7,368 bases of DNA from contig JABFVX010000011.1 in NCBI GenBank assembly GCA_013362555.1, positions 1 to 7,368 of the forward strand, given 5' to 3'. The translations under genes and the position numbers were made by a program. This stretch comes from Mycobacteriaceae bacterium (GTDB taxonomy: Bacteria > Actinomycetota > Actinomycetes > Mycobacteriales > Mycobacteriaceae). Below the pieces are notes generated by a model. That model searched no databases. It worked only from the letters and a program-made list of their open reading frames with translations, and had not been told where the DNA came from. Positions 4,793 to 7,368 of the stretch are shown here, one piece after another (within the stretch, counting starts at the first letter, position 1; each line of letters begins with the position of its first letter).

Positions 4793-5941
4793 CTACCGCT
4801 TGCGGGCTCGCTCCCGCTCGGCGCGCATGTCCGCCAACTCCTGTTCCAGGGTGTCGGAAATGCTGAACTGGCCGGTGTCGTGATTGTTCGACACGCCACC
4901 CCCGTTCGCAGTGCGCATGTCGGAGTCCAAGTCGGACAGTACGCTCGCGGTGGCCTTCTCGACCCGTTCCGCGATCGAGCTGCTCCACTCCGCGCTGTCG
5001 ACCGTGGCCGTCCAGGTGTCGGTCGTCTCGACGTCGCGAGGCGCGTCGGCGACGTGGTCGTCCTCGACGGACTTCTGTTGCAGCGCGGGCAGATCGCTTT
5101 GTGCCGCGTCCGGGGCGCCGGTGCGGATGAAGCTGACGAACGTCGGCAGCGTGCGGCGCATCTGTTCGGCCGGGTCCGGCAGATCCTGGATCTGCATGGT
5201 GGCCTTGGAAATGGCCTGCCCGTACCGGGCGCTGGCGGCGTTGTGGATGAGTAGCGACACCCCGACCATCATCGGCGCGACCGCGTGCACCCCGACCTCG
5301 TACCAGTGTGAACGGCTCAGGTACGGATAGGTGTTCAGCACGATGGTCAGCGTCAGCAGGGCGAGCTCGGCCATCGTGACCTGTGCCCGGCTGTCCAGAA
5401 TGCCCCACTCGGCGACCTTGTTGGTGCCGATCATGATGATGACCAGACACACGCTGATCATCGCCTCGAGCAGGTAGCTCGCCCAGAACAGCGGATCGCT
5501 CGCGCCGCCCGGGGCGATGTTGTGCTGCACGTTGACAGCCGACCACAGCATTCCCGCCATCACCACGCCTGCCAGGCCGCGCTGGGACCACGCGCGGTGC
5601 CGGTACAGCGAGGCGAGCTTGGCGTGGGGGCTGGACTCCCGCCGCTGCGCGGCGATCGCCCTGCGGGCGAGCAACAGATCACGCATGTCAGCCTTCGCGA
5701 TCTCTTCCGATGTCTGCCTGGCGCGGTCGGAGGCGGACGCCGCCGCCTGCACATTGCGCCAGCGTTGTTCGCGTTCTTGTTCGCGGATCCGTTCCGCCAG
5801 GTTGCGTTCGGCGGACAGCTCGTCTTCCGACAGCGCCTCCGTCAGCGCGGGATCGAACTGGTAGGCCAGTCTGCCGCGGGCCTTTTCGACCCGTTTCGCC
5901 AGATGGCCCACCTCGTCATCGAAGGGACGCTCGATGGTCAT
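4793..5941 (-). CDS. Coiled-coil, four-helix membrane protein of unknown function
   Basis: A protein of 382 aa. ATG at 5941 (MTIERPFDD) is chosen because AGGGGG lies 4 nt upstream; an in-frame GTG at 6070 would add 43 residues with poor codon use and no ribosome site. Residues 1-118 are charged and helical, coiled-coil-like (ELSAERNLAERIREQEREQRW, then EEIAKADMRDLLLARRAI). Four likely membrane helices follow: 122-138, 152-172, 190-206 and 216-233. A hydrophilic tail of about 145 aa ends in another charged helix (ELADMRAERERARKR). I do not recognise the family with certainty. The membrane part (AVNVQHN, then FWASYLLEAMISVCLVIIMI, VLNTYPYL, VGVHAVAPMMVG) resembles, from memory, SpdB/DUF2637-like membrane proteins of actinomycete plasmids and integrative elements. 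No transfer gene is nearby. It is probably its own transcription unit. Confidence 0.8.
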   Translation of the reverse strand: MTIERPFDDEVGHLAKRVEKARGRLAYQFDPALTEALSEDELSAERNLAERIREQEREQRWRNVQAAASASDRARQTSEEIAKADMRDLLLARRAIAAQRRESSPHAKLASLYRHRAWSQRGLAGVVMAGMLWSAVNVQHNIAPGGASDPLFWASYLLEAMISVCLVIIMIGTNKVAEWGILDSRAQVTMAELALLTLTIVLNTYPYLSRSHWYEVGVHAVAPMMVGVSLLIHNAASARYGQAISKATMQIQDLPDPAEQMRRTLPTFVSFIRTGAPDAAQSDLPALQQKSVEDDHVADAPRDVETTDTWTATVDSAEWSSSIAERVEKATASVLSDLDSDMRTANGGGVSNNHDTGQFSISDTLEQELADMRAERERARKR

Positions 5942-6181
5942 CAGACCCCCTGGTACGGCAGATACGATGTCGGGCAGGTGATTAGGTATGGCAACGGCAC
6001 ATGACATTAATAGTCGATGCGCGGCCGGAACGAAACTGCCGAGCTTCGGGCACTTGGTGGCGCCGTGCACCGCGACACCCCGAATACCCCTGATGCGCTG
6101 AACATTTGCCGGACCGGGCCCACGGAACTCGCTGGACTGGCACGACTACCGGACTCGTGAGTTCATGTGCTACAAGGGCCG
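5942..6181. other. Intergenic region upstream of the membrane-protein gene
   Basis: A 240-nt gap, the longest in the window. The part next to the membrane-protein gene (about 5955-6015) is clearly more AT-rich than its surroundings (for example GACATTAATAGTC at 6004-6016) and probably holds its promoter, though no clear -35/-10 pair stands out. Near the end of the glyoxalase-like gene is a weak inverted repeat, GAACTCGC (6125-6132) with GTGAGTTC (6157-6164), 7 of 8 pairs, which may be a poor terminator. I see no convincing gene. Confidence 0.35.
5946..5951 (-). promoter_or_regulatory. Ribosome binding site that sets the start of the membrane-protein gene
   Basis: On the - strand AGGGGG is followed by TCTG and then ATG. 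It supports the start at 5941 over the in-frame GTG at 6070, which has no such site. Confidence 0.65.
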
Positions 6182-6622
6182 CTACTGCACGCAGAACTCG
6201 TTGCCCTCCGGGTCTCGCAACACCACGCAGCGCTCGCCGAAATCCTCGTTGATCTGCTCCCGCACCACGCCTGCGCCCGCGGCGACCAGCCTGTGAACCT
6301 CGGCGTCCACCCGCCTGGCCCGCTCGTCCGTCGGCACCGCGTGCCCGCCGCCGACGTTGAGGTCCAGATGCACCCGGTTCTTGACCGTCTTCGGCTCGGG
6401 CACCTGTTGGAAGAACAGCCGCGGCCCGGTCCCTGCCGGGTCGACCACCGCGTTCGCCATGTTCCACCGATCCGGCGGCAAGCCCTTGTCCGCCAGGAAT
6501 TCCGGCCACGAGCCGTATCCGGGCGGCGGCGGCTGCACCACGTATCCCAAAGCGGTGGCCCAGAATTCGCCCAAACTCGCCGGATCCGCGCAATCGATCA
6601 CGATCTGCACCGAAGTAGCCAT
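6182..6622 (-). CDS. VOC-superfamily (glyoxalase-like) protein
   Basis: A protein of 146 aa built as two paired beta-alpha-beta-beta modules. Module one has VQIVIDCADPASLGEFWATA (5-24) and LGYVVQPP, with RLFFQQVPEPKTVKNRVHLD spanning to module two. The second continues HLDLNVGG (85-92), a helix from RARRVDAEVHRLVAAGA (101-117), and ends CVVLRDPEGNEFCV (132-145), the common end motif of this superfamily. His85 and Glu142 sit where metal ligands often are, but the reaction cannot be told: VOC proteins include lyases, dioxygenases and drug-binding resistance proteins. No signal peptide, so cytoplasmic. ATG at 6622 is preceded by GGGAAG; in-frame codons further upstream run into the hairpin at 6656-6706 and look non-coding. 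Same strand as the transporter gene, separated by that hairpin. Confidence 0.88.
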   Translation of the reverse strand: MATSVQIVIDCADPASLGEFWATALGYVVQPPPPGYGSWPEFLADKGLPPDRWNMANAVVDPAGTGPRLFFQQVPEPKTVKNRVHLDLNVGGGHAVPTDERARRVDAEVHRLVAAGAGVVREQINEDFGERCVVLRDPEGNEFCVQ

Positions 6623-6655
6623 GCTTCCCACCGTAGTACGCGAGCTATCCCTTCT

Positions 6656-6706
6656 TCCGGAATGACCCGTGACGTGCGTCGGGCGCACGTCACGGGTCAT
6701 TCCGGA
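6656..6706 (-). terminator. Perfect 23-bp hairpin after the transporter gene
   Basis: Arms 6656-6678 and 6684-6706 are exact reverse complements (TCCGGAATGACCCGTGACG at the outer left) with a 5-nt loop TCGGG. It begins 6 nt beyond the stop of the leftward MFS gene (6713-6715) and ends 33 nt before the glyoxalase-like ATG, so it suits a terminator for the transporter mRNA. It lacks a T-run. Its left arm shares 15 bases with the hairpin at 4062-4128, suggesting a dispersed repeat family. Confidence 0.85.
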
Positions 6707-6712
6707 GGTAGG

Positions 6713-7368
6713 TCAGGTGTAGTTGCGGAAGGCCAGGTGGGAGGCCGCCGGGGCGGCGACGACGGCAGCCAGGATGAGCCAGCCCAGGTTGCCCGCGGCG
6801 GTGAGCGACCAGGTGATCAGCCAGGGACCGAGGACGGTGCCGACCGTGACGGCGGAGGTGAACACGGTCTGGTACTCCATCGGGCGGTCCTCCGGGGCCA
6901 GGGCGCACGACAGTTCCCACGCGGCGCATGCCTGCACCGCTTCGGCGACGCTGTACACCAGCGCGGCCGCCACCACGACGGCGCAGACCGCAGGCCCAGC
7001 GAGGGCTCCCGCGACCGCGACGAGCACGGCGGACGCCGCGATGCCCGCCCCGGCGGACGCGGTGGCTCGGCTCGCCTGGGCGACGGTGGTGATGCGGCGC
7101 GCCAGCGGCACCTGCGCCGCCGCCACGACCGCGGTGTTCACGCACAACGCCGCCGACACCAGCCACACCGCCCGCACGGGCGACTGTGAGATCCACACCG
7201 GCAGGCCCACCTGGATGAACTGGAGATACACGCTCAACAGCCCGCCTGCCGCGGCGACCACGAGGTAGCGGCGGTCGCCGAACACGGTCCGGGCGGATTC
7301 CGCAGGCGGTGCGGCCGCCCCGGCAGCAGGGGCGATGCGCGTGCGCATGAGCGGGAGCGCGCCCAGCA
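6713..7368 (-). CDS. MFS-type membrane transporter, C-terminal half (partial)
   Basis: The frame is open to the window edge; the codons before the ATG at 7348 read LGALPL, as in the loop after the sixth helix of many MFS exporters, so that ATG is internal rather than the start. About 217 residues are visible. After a Pro/Ala-rich loop come six likely membrane helices, including YLVVAAAGGLLSVYLQFIQV, AVWLVSAALCVNTAVVAAA, IAASAVLVAVAGALAGPAV, VCAVVVAAALVYSVAEAVQA, TSAVTVGTVLGPWLI and LGWLILAAVVAAPAASHLAF. A cytoplasmic APEDRPMEYQT segment lies before the fifth. This layout fits the second half of a 12-helix proton-driven exporter. The substrate cannot be inferred. The gene ends ...RNYT with TGA at 6713-6715, directly followed by a strong hairpin. 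The first half is outside the window. Confidence 0.82.
   Translation of the reverse strand, partial: LGALPLMRTRIAPAAGAAAPPAESARTVFGDRRYLVVAAAGGLLSVYLQFIQVGLPVWISQSPVRAVWLVSAALCVNTAVVAAAQVPLARRITTVAQASRATASAGAGIAASAVLVAVAGALAGPAVCAVVVAAALVYSVAEAVQACAAWELSCALAPEDRPMEYQTVFTSAVTVGTVLGPWLITWSLTAAGNLGWLILAAVVAAPAASHLAFRNYT

Noticed and set aside
5942..6070. A 43-residue N-terminal extension of the membrane protein from the GTG at 6070.
   Set aside because: There is no ribosome site at 6070, the codons become AT-rich near the end, and a good AGGGGG precedes the ATG at 5941.
6106..6180. A short + strand open stretch with protein-like composition (NSLDWHDYRTREF, then CYKGRYC).
   Set aside because: It follows an in-frame stop, has no ribosome site or suitable start, and runs on antisense into the glyoxalase-like gene. 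At most it is a remnant.
5942..6181. A tRNA or small structured RNA in the longest gap.
   Set aside because: I could not find a cloverleaf or T-loop-like GTTCRAN motif with matching stems. Only a weak 8-bp inverted repeat is present.
6623..6700. An in-frame N-terminal extension of the glyoxalase-like protein starting at 6700.
   Set aside because: It would begin inside the hairpin that follows the transporter gene. The VOC domain starts right after the ATG at 6622.
6167..7189. A 340-codon + strand open frame across the glyoxalase-like and transporter genes.
   Set aside because: The - strand genes have clear family motifs and membrane helices. This frame gives a low-complexity Arg/His/Gly-rich product and reads through the perfect hairpin at 6656-6706.
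7346..7348. ATG at 7348 as the true start of the transporter gene.
   Set aside because: The upstream codons continue in frame as LGALPL, typical of the mid-protein loop of MFS transporters, and only six helices would be encoded. The gene is cut by the window edge.

Overview
The window is high-GC DNA with dense genes, strong G/C bias at third codon positions, and overlapping start/stop codons. It looks like a filamentous actinomycete (Streptomyces, Nocardia, Pseudonocardia or a relative). The genus cannot be fixed from this stretch. The best marker is a 'conservon' (cvn) operon, a gene block typical of these organisms.

Left part (1-2697, + strand): the 3' part of a conservon. It contains the last codons of the sensor-kinase-like cvnA, then cvnB (Roadblock/LC7), cvnC (DUF742), cvnD (small GTPase) and a cytochrome P450. 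Each gene overlaps the next by 4 to 20 nt, so they are almost certainly co-transcribed and translationally coupled. In Streptomyces, CvnA-D are described as a membrane-associated complex likened to eukaryotic G-protein-coupled receptor systems, and the P450 is the usual fifth member. This P450 lacks the K-helix ExxR motif (E-A-L-W instead), as reported for the CYP157 family.

Junction (2681-2752): a perfect, loopless 72-bp palindrome sits between the convergent P450 and FHA genes. It contains the last codons and stop of the P450, and one base separates it from the FHA stop codon.

Right part (2754-7368, - strand): six genes all read leftward. In transcription order they are an MFS-type transporter (5' end outside the window), a small VOC/glyoxalase-like protein, a coiled-coil four-helix membrane protein of unknown function, a secreted lytic-transglycosylase-like protein, a small exported four-cysteine protein, and an FHA-domain protein. 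Strong hairpins follow the transporter, membrane-protein and transglycosylase genes, so most of these probably form short separate transcription units. Two of the hairpins (4062-4128 and 6656-6706) share sequence and look like copies of one dispersed palindromic element. The transglycosylase gene seems to be expressed from a leaderless mRNA.

No rRNA, tRNA, CRISPR array, insertion sequence or integrase is visible. No gap without a gene exceeds about 240 bases. The least ordinary items are the 72-bp palindrome, the ExxR-less P450, the related hairpins, and the uncharacterised membrane protein, whose helix pattern recalls membrane proteins of actinomycete conjugative elements.
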